From DAIDKA01 sp036267975 (GTDB lineage: Bacteria; Pseudomonadota; Gammaproteobacteria; Steroidobacterales; Steroidobacteraceae): DNA of 64,000 bases. This document shows, one piece after another, positions 8,777 to 17,488 of this stretch. How positions within the stretch are numbered: position 1 is the stretch's first letter; each line of letters begins with the position of its first letter. A program made the position numbers and the translations under genes. The notes under the pieces are model-generated. The model searched no databases, had not been told where the DNA came from, and saw nothing but the letters and a program-made list of their open reading frames with translations. The stretch spans positions 45,627-109,626 of the forward strand of contig DATAVA010000003.1 of NCBI GenBank assembly GCA_036267975.1, written 5' to 3'.

Positions 8777-9930
8777 CGCCGCTCGCTCCTGATGGCATCG
8801 ACCACCGACAGGCGCGCGGCCCGGCGCGCGGGAAACCAACCAACGGCGCAGCCGGTTGCCAGCATCAGCGCCACGCCAGTGACAAGTTGTGTACTCGAAA
8901 GCTCCAGACCGCCGATCCGCTTCTGCCCCAAGCGAATGAGCTGCGCGGCGCACAGCAGCCCCAGGCCTCCGCCGATGAGCAGCAATACATTGGCCTCCGC
9001 CATCACCAGCCACCAGATCCGCCTCGGCCCGAACCCGATGGCCCGCAGCGTACCGATTTCACGGGTACGCTTACGGAAGCTTTGCGTCAGGCTGTTGCCG
9101 GTCGCCAGCAGCATGGTCACGAAGACCATCCCGAGAATCACGTAGGCGATGAGAGTGACATTGCCGACGCGTCGGAAGTAATCGCGCTGGGTACCATCCT
9201 GAGTGCCCGACAGCGTTTCGGCACCGGAGTTCATGAACAGCTGATCCACTGAGTGGGAGAACCGCGACGGGTCCACCCCGTCGTTCAGGATGGCGACCAG
9301 GAAATCGATGCTGCCGCGCTCGGTGGCGCGACTCTCATCGAGGTACGTGTAGTGATAGTAGAACTGGTTATGCCCCTCGGCGGGATCGCGGAAGTGCCAG
9401 ATACCGCGGATCGTGAAGTTGAAGACATGCGTGCCGTCCAGCTTGGTGATGCCGGGCATCGTGATCGGTACGGAATCGCCGAGCTTCCACCCGTACTTCT
9501 GTGCCATGAACTCGTTGACGAGGGCGCCCTGCCGGTCCGCGAAATAGTCGCGTACCTGCTGGACGTTCCAGATAAACCTGCCGGTGGTATCCGGCGCCTG
9601 CGGGAAATCCTCATTCATGGCCAGAGGATTCAGCGGGTTTTTCGGGTCCTGGTAGTAGCCGCCCCGCGCAACGGCAAAATCCACCTGACCTTGCCTGAGT
9701 CCCGGAATGCGACGGATCTGGTCCAGGTAATACGCCGGCAGCGTATTGGTGTACTTCGGGTAGATGAAGATGCGGACGTTGTCAGAGAACTTGTAGCCGC
9801 CGCGAAAAAAAGTGCCTACCGCCGACAGTGAACCGAACAGCATGAACGCGCTGATGATGGTCACTGCCAGGAACACCAGCCGCGTCTTGTCGCGGACGAG
9901 GTTCGCCAGGACGAATCCCAGGTACTTCAC
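8773..9930 (-). CDS. ABC transporter permease, MacB/FtsX type
   Basis: A 385-residue MacB/FtsX-type permease and the first gene of the pair. It has an N-terminal transmembrane helix (LVFLAVTIISAFMLFGSL), a periplasmic domain and a C-terminal FtsX core with QSFRKRTREIGTLRAIGFG and helices around IGGGLGLLCA. It ends FPARRAARLSVVDAIRSE, typical of these subunits. The layout matches the permease at 51750-52910 (MKYL start, similar length, same order relative to the second permease). The expected ATPase is absent both upstream (hemerythrin gene) and downstream. Confidence 0.88.
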   Translation of the reverse strand: MKYLGFVLANLVRDKTRLVFLAVTIISAFMLFGSLSAVGTFFRGGYKFSDNVRIFIYPKYTNTLPAYYLDQIRRIPGLRQGQVDFAVARGGYYQDPKNPLNPLAMNEDFPQAPDTTGRFIWNVQQVRDYFADRQGALVNEFMAQKYGWKLGDSVPITMPGITKLDGTHVFNFTIRGIWHFRDPAEGHNQFYYHYTYLDESRATERGSIDFLVAILNDGVDPSRFSHSVDQLFMNSGAETLSGTQDGTQRDYFRRVGNVTLIAYVILGMVFVTMLLATGNSLTQSFRKRTREIGTLRAIGFGPRRIWWLVMAEANVLLLIGGGLGLLCAAQLIRLGQKRIGGLELSSTQLVTGVALMLATGCAVGWFPARRAARLSVVDAIRSERR

Positions 9931-10005
9931 CGACCCCCCTTCTTTGTACGCTAAGGATAGCGCTCGGGGGTCCAGGCTGCTGATTCAGCTCAAGCTATTG
10001 ATTTT

Positions 10006-10530
10006 TCAGGAAACCTTTACCCGCGCCTGCGCCGCCCGATAGCGGCGGTTCATGGCGATCCGATCCTCATCCGAGAAATACTTCCTGGCATCGCCCCAGA
10101 CGTTGCGTTCTTCTTCCTGGATGTGATGCTCGATGAGTTCCTTGAGCACCTTCGCCGCAGCCTTATGCTCCGAGGACTTCGCATTCGCGATTGCGGCCAG
10201 TTTCTGCAGTGTCTTGGCCGCGAGGTCGTGCTCAATGTAGCCCTCGTGTCCGTCGACCTGGGCATCCTTGTCCTTCAGCGCCGTGATCGCGGCATAGAGC
10301 ACTTTTTCCTCCGCCTTGGTATGCGGGATCAGCGCCTGTCTGATCTGCTGAACCAACGCGTTGCGCTGCGGCGCTGTATCGGCATTCTGCAGGTCTTCGA
10401 GCAGGCCCTTCACTTCGTCGTGCTCTGCCTTCAACGTGTCCAGCAGATCCTGTTCCGCCTCCTGCGGCTGCACGCCGACCGCCTTCAGCACGGCCTTGCG
10501 CGCATCTTTCACAACGGCTGAAACGCCCAT
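10006..10530 (-). CDS. Hemerythrin-domain protein
   Basis: A 174-residue cytosolic four-helix protein. Iron-ligand motifs are in hemerythrin order: AEHDEVKGLL, IPHTKAEEKVLY (HxxxE), YIEHDLAAK and IEHHIQEEERNVW (HHxxxE). A short N-terminal helix precedes the domain and a basic C-terminal helix (RYRAAQARVKV) follows. Such proteins bind a di-iron centre and serve in oxygen, NO or iron handling. It starts 23 bases after the stop of the ferritin-like gene, so the two probably form an iron/oxidative-stress operon. Confidence 0.88.
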   Translation of the reverse strand: MGVSAVVKDARKAVLKAVGVQPQEAEQDLLDTLKAEHDEVKGLLEDLQNADTAPQRNALVQQIRQALIPHTKAEEKVLYAAITALKDKDAQVDGHEGYIEHDLAAKTLQKLAAIANAKSSEHKAAAKVLKELIEHHIQEEERNVWGDARKYFSDEDRIAMNRRYRAAQARVKVS

Positions 10531-10553
10531 CTATTGCTCCTGAAAAATCCCCA

Positions 10554-11117
10554 TCAGAGCATCGGTCGGCCTTCGTGTGCGACAAGCAGATCATGCATGT
10601 CGTTGGCATGTTCTTCTTCCACCGCGAGGATGCCGACCAGCATGTGCCGGGTGGTCGGGTCGTTGTCGCTGAAATACCGGATCAACTCCCGATAATGGTC
10701 GACCGCAATACGCTCCGCGATCAGGTTCTCCCTGATCATGTCGACGAGCATCCCGGCGGACCCGTATTCGGACACCGAGCGCGTCTCGAGACCTTTCGGA
10801 TCGAAATTCGGCGTGCCGCCCAATTGATTGATGCGTTCAGCGACGCTATGCGCGTGCGCCCGCTCCTCATCGGCGTGCTGTTGGAACTCCGCCTTGACGG
10901 AATCGCTGGAGATGCCGGCGGCGGATACGGCATGCATGGTGTACCGCAGCACGCACACCAGTTCGGTTGCCAGCACGCTCTGCAGGATCTCAATGGTCTT
11001 TTTGACGTCGCCTTCATAGGTGAAGGTGACATTCCCGGTCCCGATATTTTCACGGGCACGGGCCCGTAGAGTCTTGACGTCCGTGAGAAAGGGTGTGGGC
11101 TTTGCTGCGTCGTTCAT
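10554..11117 (-). CDS. Ferritin-like (bacterioferritin/Dps-related) protein
   Basis: A 187-residue ferritin-like protein. The start at ATG 11117 is supported by CGGAG six bases upstream; the frame extends further but without signals. Di-iron motifs typical of the bacterioferritin/DPS group are visible: ATELVCVLRY, FQQHADEERAHAH, ENLIAERIAVDHYRELIRYF and ILAVEEEHANDMHDLL. It probably stores or oxidises ferrous iron in the cytosol. It is the leader of a two-gene operon with the hemerythrin gene and is divergent from the GH15 gene, sharing a 129-base promoter region. Confidence 0.88.
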   Translation of the reverse strand: MNDAAKPTPFLTDVKTLRARARENIGTGNVTFTYEGDVKKTIEILQSVLATELVCVLRYTMHAVSAAGISSDSVKAEFQQHADEERAHAHSVAERINQLGGTPNFDPKGLETRSVSEYGSAGMLVDMIRENLIAERIAVDHYRELIRYFSDNDPTTRHMLVGILAVEEEHANDMHDLLVAHEGRPML

Positions 11118-11246
11118 GCGGGCTCCGGAGGTAAGCGACTGACCTTTCGGCAAACAGTACCGGCATCGGTAAAGGATCCGTGTCAGCCAAATCGGACACT
11201 TCTTGTCAGCCGTTAAGCCGCCATCGATGCGTGCCGGGGTGCTAGG

Positions 11247-13115
11247 GTGCGCGCATTGAACCTCGAGGACGCGCATATTCCCCCCGCCACTGTTCCTGCA
11301 AACATCGATCCCGACGATCCGCTGGCGATCGAAGACTACGCGCTGATCGGTGACTGCACGACCGCAGCGCTGGTCGGCTCCAATGGCTCCATTGACTGGC
11401 TGTGCTGGCCGCGATTCGATAGCAGCGCCTGCTTTGCGGCCCTGTTGGGGCATGCGAAACACGGCCGCTGGTCGATCCATCCCGCCGCAGACATCTCGAC
11501 CACGACGCGCGGCTACATCAAGGATACGGTGGTCCTTGAGACCGTCTTTGATACCGCTGACGGCAGCGTCGCGCTGATCGACTTCATGCCCGTGAACCAG
11601 ACGGCCTCCTCCGTGATTCGCATTGTCGAAGGGCGTCGCGGCCGGGTGCCGATGCGCATGAATCTCACGCTTCGATTCGACTACGGTTCATCGGTTCCGT
11701 GGGTCTATAGACTCGAAGAAGGTCACGGCAACATCGCCATTGCCGGTCCGAATCTCGTCGTGCTGCGCGCCGCCGTTGCGCTGCGCGGCGAAGGCCTGTC
11801 GACTGCCGCGGAATTCGACATCGAACCGCGACAGCGGATCGCCTTCACGCTCAGTTATGGTCTGTCGCACAAGGCGCCCCCGCCTGCCGTGGATGGCGAG
11901 GCGGCGCTGCGGGAGACGCTGGATTATTGGCGCCAATGGTCCGCGCGCTGCACCTACACCGGCAGGCGGCGCGATACCGTGGTTCGTTCCCTGCTCACCC
12001 TCAAGGCCATGACCTTTGCCGAAACCGGTGCCATCGTCGCTGCGCCCACCACGTCGCTGCCCGAACAGCTCGGCGGACCCCGCAATTGGGACTATCGCTA
12101 TTGCTGGGTCCGCGACGCCACGCTGACATTGACGGCGCTCATGGGTGGGGGCTACTACGAGGAGGCCGGAGCCTGGCGCGACTGGCTGCATCGCGCGGTC
12201 GCGGGCACGCCCGAGGACCTGCAGATCATGTATGGCATCTTCGGCGAGCGCCGCCTGGCCGAATGGGAGGTTGCGTGGCTTCCCGGCTATCACGGCGCTG
12301 CGCCCGTGCGCGTCGGCAACGCCGCCTCCGGCCAGCTGCAACTAGATGTCTGGGGAGAAATGATGGACGCCCTGCATCTGGCACGCGCAGGGGGCCTCGC
12401 GGCCTCCGAATCTGCATGGGCAATGCAATGCCGGGCGCTGGAGCACCTGGCCAGCATCTGGAAGGAGCCCGACGACGGGATTTGGGAGATCAGGGGCCCA
12501 CGCCTGCATTTCACGCATTCGAAAATCATGGCTTGGGTCGCCTTTGATCGATGTATCAAGGATGCTGAGAAATATTCATTGGACGCCCCACTGGAGCAGT
12601 GGCGGCAAATCCGCGACGAGATACATCAGACGGTGCTGGAGCGGGGTTTCAGCCCGGCCCTGCACGCTTTTACACAAAGCTTCGGTTCGCACGAACTGGA
12701 TGCGAGTCTGCTGCTCATCGCACAGGTGGGATTCCTGCCCATTGATGATCCGCGCGTGACCAGCACGATCGCAGCCATCGAGCGCGATCTGATGATTGAG
12801 GGGTTGGTCATGCGCTATCGAAGTGAGAGCGGGGCCGACGGTCTACCGGCCGGGGAAGGCGTCTTCATTCCCTGCAGTTTCTGGCTTGTCGATGCTTACC
12901 AACGGCAAGGCCGCGAAGCGGATGCGGACGCGCTGCTGGAGCGGCTGCTGGCATTGCGCAATGACGTGGGCCTGCTAAGTGAAGAGTACGACACCCACGC
13001 GCAGCGGCAGGTGGGCAATTTCCCCCAGGCCTTCTCACACCTCGCGCTCGTGCAAAGCGTGCTCGGCGCGCATGAAGGCAAGCCGCTGCGCGACCAGGTA
13101 GCGGCAAAACCGTGA
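11247..13115 (+). CDS. Glycoside hydrolase family 15 protein (glucoamylase/trehalase-like)
   Basis: A 622-residue cytosolic enzyme with no signal peptide. The N-terminal beta-sandwich begins IEDYALIGDCTTAALVG and NGSIDWLCWPRFDSSACF, a strong GH15 signature. The catalytic (alpha/alpha)6 barrel starts near residue 272 with LPEQLGGPRNWDYRYCWVRD, then WLPGYHGAAPVRVGNAA, QLDVWGEMMDAL and NFPQAFSHLALV near the end. In bacteria this group includes glucan 1,4-alpha-glucosidases and trehalases, and the sequence alone does not separate them. The GTG start at 11247 has weak support; an internal start before the IEDYA motif is possible. It is divergent from the ferritin-like gene. Confidence 0.88.
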   Translation: MRALNLEDAHIPPATVPANIDPDDPLAIEDYALIGDCTTAALVGSNGSIDWLCWPRFDSSACFAALLGHAKHGRWSIHPAADISTTTRGYIKDTVVLETVFDTADGSVALIDFMPVNQTASSVIRIVEGRRGRVPMRMNLTLRFDYGSSVPWVYRLEEGHGNIAIAGPNLVVLRAAVALRGEGLSTAAEFDIEPRQRIAFTLSYGLSHKAPPPAVDGEAALRETLDYWRQWSARCTYTGRRRDTVVRSLLTLKAMTFAETGAIVAAPTTSLPEQLGGPRNWDYRYCWVRDATLTLTALMGGGYYEEAGAWRDWLHRAVAGTPEDLQIMYGIFGERRLAEWEVAWLPGYHGAAPVRVGNAASGQLQLDVWGEMMDALHLARAGGLAASESAWAMQCRALEHLASIWKEPDDGIWEIRGPRLHFTHSKIMAWVAFDRCIKDAEKYSLDAPLEQWRQIRDEIHQTVLERGFSPALHAFTQSFGSHELDASLLLIAQVGFLPIDDPRVTSTIAAIERDLMIEGLVMRYRSESGADGLPAGEGVFIPCSFWLVDAYQRQGREADADALLERLLALRNDVGLLSEEYDTHAQRQVGNFPQAFSHLALVQSVLGAHEGKPLRDQVAAKP

Positions 13116-13164
13116 ACCGGGTGGGCTGTTGCAGCCGGCCTCCTACCTATGTAGACTAGCGAGC

Positions 13165-13476
13165 ATGGGTACGAAAGATCGTCCCGTCCGCATGTCTCTC
13201 CAGACGCTTCGCGTCCTGGAACCTTTCCTCGAGAATCCGAATGATGAGCTTGCGGGCGCCGACATCCAAAAACGCGGTGGCCTGGCATCCGGCACGCTGT
13301 ATCCCATTCTGCTGCGGCTCGAAGCGGCCGGATGGTTTGTCAGTCGCTGGGAAGCCATCGATCCGGTTGCGGAGGGTCGTCCCCGGCGCCGTCTGTATCG
13401 GCTGACGCCCGACGGGCGCGCACGCGCGAACGAAGTCTTCTCCGCCTTCAGTTTTCGGCGAGGAGTACCGGCATGA
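13165..13476 (+). CDS. PadR-family transcriptional regulator
   Basis: A 103-residue winged-helix regulator. MSLQTLRVLEPFLENP, GLASGTLYPILLRLEAAGW and GRPRRRLYRLTPDGRARA are the PadR helix-turn-helix and wing pattern. ATG 13165 is chosen; ATG 13192 is also possible. The stop overlaps the start of the next gene (ATGA), so the two are made together. PadR proteins usually repress membrane-stress or phenolic-responsive genes. Here the downstream gene is a prefix-ExbD fusion, which may be the regulated partner (inference). Confidence 0.87.
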   Translation: MGTKDRPVRMSLQTLRVLEPFLENPNDELAGADIQKRGGLASGTLYPILLRLEAAGWFVSRWEAIDPVAEGRPRRRLYRLTPDGRARANEVFSAFSFRRGVPA

Positions 13477-14174
13477 ATATCCACGATTGGCTCGATGGCA
13501 GCGCCGCTCGATTGATCGCACGCGCCGCACGCGCTGCACCCGAACGATGCTCCGAACGGCTACACGAGGAGTGGCTGGCCCACGCGGTGGAACTGCCCTC
13601 GCCCGCTTCGCGCCTGCGGTTCGCCATGGGCTGCTGGTGGGCCGTGAAGATGATCAATCGGCAGGCGCCTGATGCCGCAAATGTGGTCAGCAGCAGCGCA
13701 GTCACCGCAGATGTGGTCATGACTGCATACGCCGCAGCGGCGGTCCCGCTCTTTTCGCGCCAAACGAATCCTGGGGCGGCCGCCAACCTACTGTGCGACA
13801 TCAACACAACACCGCTGATCGATGTGATGCTGGTGTTGCTGATTACGCTGATCCTCACCCTTCCGGTGTTGACCCACGCCGTGAAGATCGATCTGCCGCA
13901 AGGACCGCCGCCCACGGCGACGGTGCGCCCGCCAGTCATCGACCTGGACATCGACTTCGATGGTACCGTCGAATGGAACGGCACCGTCGTGCAGAGCATG
14001 CAGCAGCTCGGGGACTTTTTCCGCGCCGAAGCGCTGAAGATTCCGCAGCCTGAAATCCACCTGCGGCCGAATTCCTACGTCAGGTACGATTTCGTCGCAA
14101 AAGTCCTCGCGCTTGCACAGCGAAACGGCCTGAAAAAGGTGGGATTCGTCAGCACCGGGACATTCCGCGACTAG
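13473..14174 (+). CDS. PadR-associated prefix domain fused to ExbD/TolR
   Basis: A 233-residue two-part protein. Residues 1-70 are the basic helical prefix often encoded right after PadR genes in Xanthomonadales-like genomes (RAAPERCSERLHEEWLAH, SRLRFAMGCWWAVKMI). From about residue 105 it is ExbD/TolR: CDINTTPLIDVMLVLLI at 108-124 with the essential transmembrane Asp at 117, then a Pro-rich linker and a periplasmic TolR-type domain (LDIDFDGTVEWNGTVV, KVLALAQRNGLKKVGFV). ExbD works with ExbB and TonB in proton-driven energy transfer, but no exbB or tonB gene is nearby. It is translationally coupled to the PadR gene. The prefix family is recognised from memory. Confidence 0.82.
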   Translation: MNIHDWLDGSAARLIARAARAAPERCSERLHEEWLAHAVELPSPASRLRFAMGCWWAVKMINRQAPDAANVVSSSAVTADVVMTAYAAAAVPLFSRQTNPGAAANLLCDINTTPLIDVMLVLLITLILTLPVLTHAVKIDLPQGPPPTATVRPPVIDLDIDFDGTVEWNGTVVQSMQQLGDFFRAEALKIPQPEIHLRPNSYVRYDFVAKVLALAQRNGLKKVGFVSTGTFRD

Positions 14175-14253
14175 CCACGGCCTTGCGCGCCCTCCGAACG
14201 CGGTATTCTCACCTCCGCCATCGTTTGATGCAGCCTCGCGCGGAGCACGCCAC

Positions 14254-15903
14254 ATGAGAGTACCGCCGCACGTCAGTGCCCCCGACTACGCCAGGGCCCT
14301 CGCGGAATTCGCGCAGGTCATTGGCGCGCAGTGGGTGTTCACGAGCGATGAGGATCTCGATCTTTATCGTGATGCGTTCTCACCGTTCCGGAACGAACCC
14401 GAGGAGAGGATAGCCTCCGGCGCCCTGGCTCCGGTATCGACGGAACAGGTGCAGCAGATCGTCCGCATCGCCAACAAATACCGCATTCCACTCTACCCCA
14501 TCTCGACCGGCAGGAACCTCGGCTATGGCGGCTCGGCGCCCGCCTACTCGGGCAGTGTGGTGCTGGATCTGAAGCGCATGAACCGGATCATCGAGGTCAA
14601 CGAGCAACACGCCTTCGCGCTGGTGGAGCCCGGTGTCAGCTATTTCGATCTGTATCACTACATCCAGGAGCACAAGCTCAAAGTGTGGATCGACTGCCCG
14701 GACCCTGGCTGGGGCAGTGTCATGGGCAATGCGCTGGACCGCGGGGGTGGGTATACCACCGCCAATTATCGCAATCACTTCGATTCCCATTGCGGCATGG
14801 AGATCGTTCTGCCGGATGGGGAGTTGCTCCGTACCGGCATGGGTGCGATCCCGAACGCCCAGACCTGGCAGCAGTACAAATCGGGCTGTGGTCCCTGGAT
14901 CGACGGCATCTTCTCGCAGTCGAACTACGGCGTCGTCACCAAGATGGGCTTCTGGCTCATGCCCGAACCGGAGGCCTACCGGCGCTGCACCGTGAGCGTG
15001 CCGCGGTACCAGGACCTGATGCCGCTGGTGGAGATCCTGAACTTCATCGAGAACAGCCGCATCACCTCCGGCTTCCCGGACATCGAGTCGCCGCTGCTCG
15101 GCTATCCACCGGTCGGCCAGGTGCAGCTGTGGAATGAGACCGGCCCACCGAAGATGAGCGCCGAGCAGGTCAAGCTGATCGGCAGTGCGAAGTTGGGGTT
15201 TTCGCCCGAAATCGAGGCTTACGGCGCCCGTGCCGGCATTCCGTACTGGCGGCTGTGGCTGAGCTTCTATGGCCCCGAGGAGGTCATCGAGGCGCAGTGG
15301 CGCGCCACGCAGCGGCATTTCGCGCGCATTCCCGGGGCGAAATTCGCGGTAGTCGACCAGTTGCAGCCGCCGGTGGATGCGCAACAGGCCAGCAAGTACC
15401 ACGAGCCGGAGCTCGGAGTCCCCTCGTTGCGGGCCTTTTCCATCGGGGCGCGAACGCCCTGGAATCCGACCCCTTCCAAGGGTCATATGTGGTTCTCCCC
15501 GATCATTCCACGCACCGGCGCGGCGATCATCGAGGCAAACCGAGTATTCAGCGAAGCTGCCAAGACCTTGGGCATGCCGCTGTTTACGACCTTTACGCTC
15601 CCCGCCTGCTTCTGGGAGCGCTGTTTCATCTTCATCCTCGCGACCCCGGTGACGGAAGATCCGCAGACCAACAGGCGTTATCGCGAGGGCTTCAAGAAAC
15701 TCATCGAGGTCGGCGGACAGCACGGCTGGGGGGAATATCGCACCGCACCGGTGTTCCAGAAATCCGTCATGGACGTGTACTCCTTCAACAACCATGCGCT
15801 GCAGCGCTTCCACGCCACGCTGAAGGACGCCATCGATCCCAACGGCATTCTCTCGGCCGGACGCTACGACATCTGGCCGAAGCATCTGCGGGGGAAAATC
15901 TGA
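14254..15903 (+). CDS. VAO-type FAD oxidase/dehydrogenase, 4-cresol dehydrogenase-like flavoprotein subunit
   Basis: A 549-residue flavoprotein of the vanillyl-alcohol oxidase / p-cresol methylhydroxylase family. The FAD-binding PCMH fold is clear: YPISTGRNLGYGGSAPAYSG, VVLDLKRMNRIIEV, ALVEPGVSYFDLYHYIQ and NALDRGGGYT. The C-terminal cap ends NNHALQRFHATLKDAIDPNG, ILSAGRYDIWP. It has no signal peptide. The cytochrome c gene begins at the last base of its stop codon, matching the PchF-PchC organisation of p-alkylphenol dehydrogenases that pass electrons to cytochrome. At the place where VAO has its flavin-linking His (EYRTH) this protein has EYRTA (Tyr495-Ala498), by alignment from memory. The substrate is a para-substituted phenol at best guess. 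Confidence 0.85.
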   Translation: MRVPPHVSAPDYARALAEFAQVIGAQWVFTSDEDLDLYRDAFSPFRNEPEERIASGALAPVSTEQVQQIVRIANKYRIPLYPISTGRNLGYGGSAPAYSGSVVLDLKRMNRIIEVNEQHAFALVEPGVSYFDLYHYIQEHKLKVWIDCPDPGWGSVMGNALDRGGGYTTANYRNHFDSHCGMEIVLPDGELLRTGMGAIPNAQTWQQYKSGCGPWIDGIFSQSNYGVVTKMGFWLMPEPEAYRRCTVSVPRYQDLMPLVEILNFIENSRITSGFPDIESPLLGYPPVGQVQLWNETGPPKMSAEQVKLIGSAKLGFSPEIEAYGARAGIPYWRLWLSFYGPEEVIEAQWRATQRHFARIPGAKFAVVDQLQPPVDAQQASKYHEPELGVPSLRAFSIGARTPWNPTPSKGHMWFSPIIPRTGAAIIEANRVFSEAAKTLGMPLFTTFTLPACFWERCFIFILATPVTEDPQTNRRYREGFKKLIEVGGQHGWGEYRTAPVFQKSVMDVYSFNNHALQRFHATLKDAIDPNGILSAGRYDIWPKHLRGKI

Positions 15904-16274
15904 TGGGAGCGCCAAGACTCATCGGTAGCCTGTTCGCAGCAGTGCTGGTACTCGGCGCCGCATCGGGGGTGACGCGGGCTGACGCTGTCGCGCCCCGCTA
16001 TGCCGCGGGACGCGCGGTCTACGAAAAATGGTGTGCGGCCTGCCACGATCCGGGCATCATTCACCCCGGCACTCACGCCCTGATGACGAAGTATCCGGGC
16101 GGCAACCGTGCTTCGGGCTTGATCACAGCATGGACGGATCTGCCTGCCGCCTATGTCACCTTCATGGTGCGACATGGCGTGTCGGTCATGCCACCATTCC
16201 GCAAGACTGAGATCAGCAATACGGAACTGGCAGCCCTCGGCGCTTATCTGTCGCGCAATACGCCCGCCCGATAG
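15903..16274 (+). CDS. Periplasmic class I c-type cytochrome, electron acceptor of the flavoprotein
   Basis: A 123-residue exported monohaem cytochrome c. A signal peptide (LIGSLFAAVLVLGAASGVTRA) is followed by CAACH at 44-48 and a distal Met candidate in GVSVMPPF, with TELAALGAYL as the last helix. The start ATG shares a base with the stop of the flavoprotein gene (TGATG), implying tight co-translation and a 1:1 flavocytochrome. This is the layout of p-cresol methylhydroxylase-like enzymes. Confidence 0.87.
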   Translation: MGAPRLIGSLFAAVLVLGAASGVTRADAVAPRYAAGRAVYEKWCAACHDPGIIHPGTHALMTKYPGGNRASGLITAWTDLPAAYVTFMVRHGVSVMPPFRKTEISNTELAALGAYLSRNTPAR

Positions 16275-16351
16275 GTCGTTCGGGCAGGAGTACACTGGCT
16301 AAAAGCCGGTCGGCAACGCCCGAACCGGGCATTATATCAAAAGGCTAGGTG

Positions 16352-17488
16352 ATGGCGGGGTCCAAGCGGCTTTCAGGGGTACTGGCGAGTGCATGCGCCG
16401 GGGCGGTCGGGTTGTTTGGCTGGGTCCTATTCCACAAGAAGCCGTCGCCAGCCATTCAACAGCCAGTCACCGCCATCGCGGTGGCCACGGTCCAGAAGCG
16501 AGACGTACCGGTTTCGCTCAACGCGTTGGGCCAGGCCCAGGGTTGGCAGGCGGTGACCGTGCGGCCACAGGTGAGCGGCAAGCTGTTGCGAGTCCCGGTG
16601 CGCGAAGGCTCCGAGGTGACCGCGGGCGCCCTCGTCGCCGAGATTGATCCGGCCCCGTTCCGCGCGGCGCTGATGCAATCACAGGGTGCCTTGGCACGTG
16701 ATCAGGCTCAGTTGCAACTGGCAAAGCTGAAATTGAGCCTTTACCGCCAGCTGTCGACGCAGGACTCCATTGCCTCCCTGGATGTGGAGACCCAAGCCGC
16801 TCTTGTGAGCCAGTTGGAGGGCGATGTGATGCTCGATCGGGGCGCGCTCGCGGCCGCCCAGGTGAATCTTGATTACACCCGCATCCTCGCGCCCGTCGCC
16901 GGCCGAATTGGCGTTCGTCTGGTGGATGCCGGCAACCTGGTCTCCACCACCGACACCGGCGGCATCGTCACCATCAATCAGATCTCCCCGATCGCGGTGA
17001 CCTTCACCCTGCCGCAGGGGGAGTTCCTGCGACTCGCGCAATTCTCGAACGGCTTCGACAAGCCCCTGGTCACTCAGGCATACAGCCAGGAGAGCGGCGA
17101 GCTGCTGGATACCGGAGAACTGGTGGTGATCGACAATCGCGTCGACCCCGCCACCGCCACGGTGCAACTGAAGGCGCGTTTTGCCAACACCGACCGGCGC
17201 CTATGGCCGGGGCAACTGCTGAACGTGAAACTGACGTTGCAAACCCTGCACGGCGTCGTGGTGCTGCCCAGCATCGCGGTCAATCAAGGGCCAAATGGGC
17301 CCTTCGCCTATGTGATCGAGAATAGCCTGGCGATGCTGCGTCCCGTCGAGCCTGAACTTCAGCAGGATGAAACCACGGTCATCAAGTCGGGCGTGAAGCC
17401 CGGCGATATCGTGGTCATCGAAGGCCAGGGGTCGCTGCGCCCGGGCGCCAAGGTGGCGGTGCGTACCGAGAGCCGGCCCCACGCATGA
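16352..17488 (+). CDS. RND efflux membrane-fusion (periplasmic adaptor) protein
   Basis: A 378-residue HlyD/MdtA-class adaptor. An N-terminal membrane anchor (LASACAGAVGLFGWVLF) is followed by a lipoyl half-motif (LGQAQGWQAVTVRPQVSGKL), an alpha-helical hairpin, the second lipoyl half (LDYTRILAPVAGRIGVRLVD) and beta-barrel and membrane-proximal domains (NVKLTLQTLHGVVVLPSIAV). It connects the inner-membrane pump to an outer-membrane channel. The ATG is preceded by AAGG; GTG 16349 is an alternative. The pump gene overlaps its end by four bases. No TolC-type gene is in the window. Confidence 0.92.
   Translation: MAGSKRLSGVLASACAGAVGLFGWVLFHKKPSPAIQQPVTAIAVATVQKRDVPVSLNALGQAQGWQAVTVRPQVSGKLLRVPVREGSEVTAGALVAEIDPAPFRAALMQSQGALARDQAQLQLAKLKLSLYRQLSTQDSIASLDVETQAALVSQLEGDVMLDRGALAAAQVNLDYTRILAPVAGRIGVRLVDAGNLVSTTDTGGIVTINQISPIAVTFTLPQGEFLRLAQFSNGFDKPLVTQAYSQESGELLDTGELVVIDNRVDPATATVQLKARFANTDRRLWPGQLLNVKLTLQTLHGVVVLPSIAVNQGPNGPFAYVIENSLAMLRPVEPELQQDETTVIKSGVKPGDIVVIEGQGSLRPGAKVAVRTESRPHA

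Noticed and set aside
14380..15915. 511-codon minus-strand frame
   Set aside because: It mirrors the VAO-type flavoprotein gene and has His/Arg/Asp-rich composition without domains.
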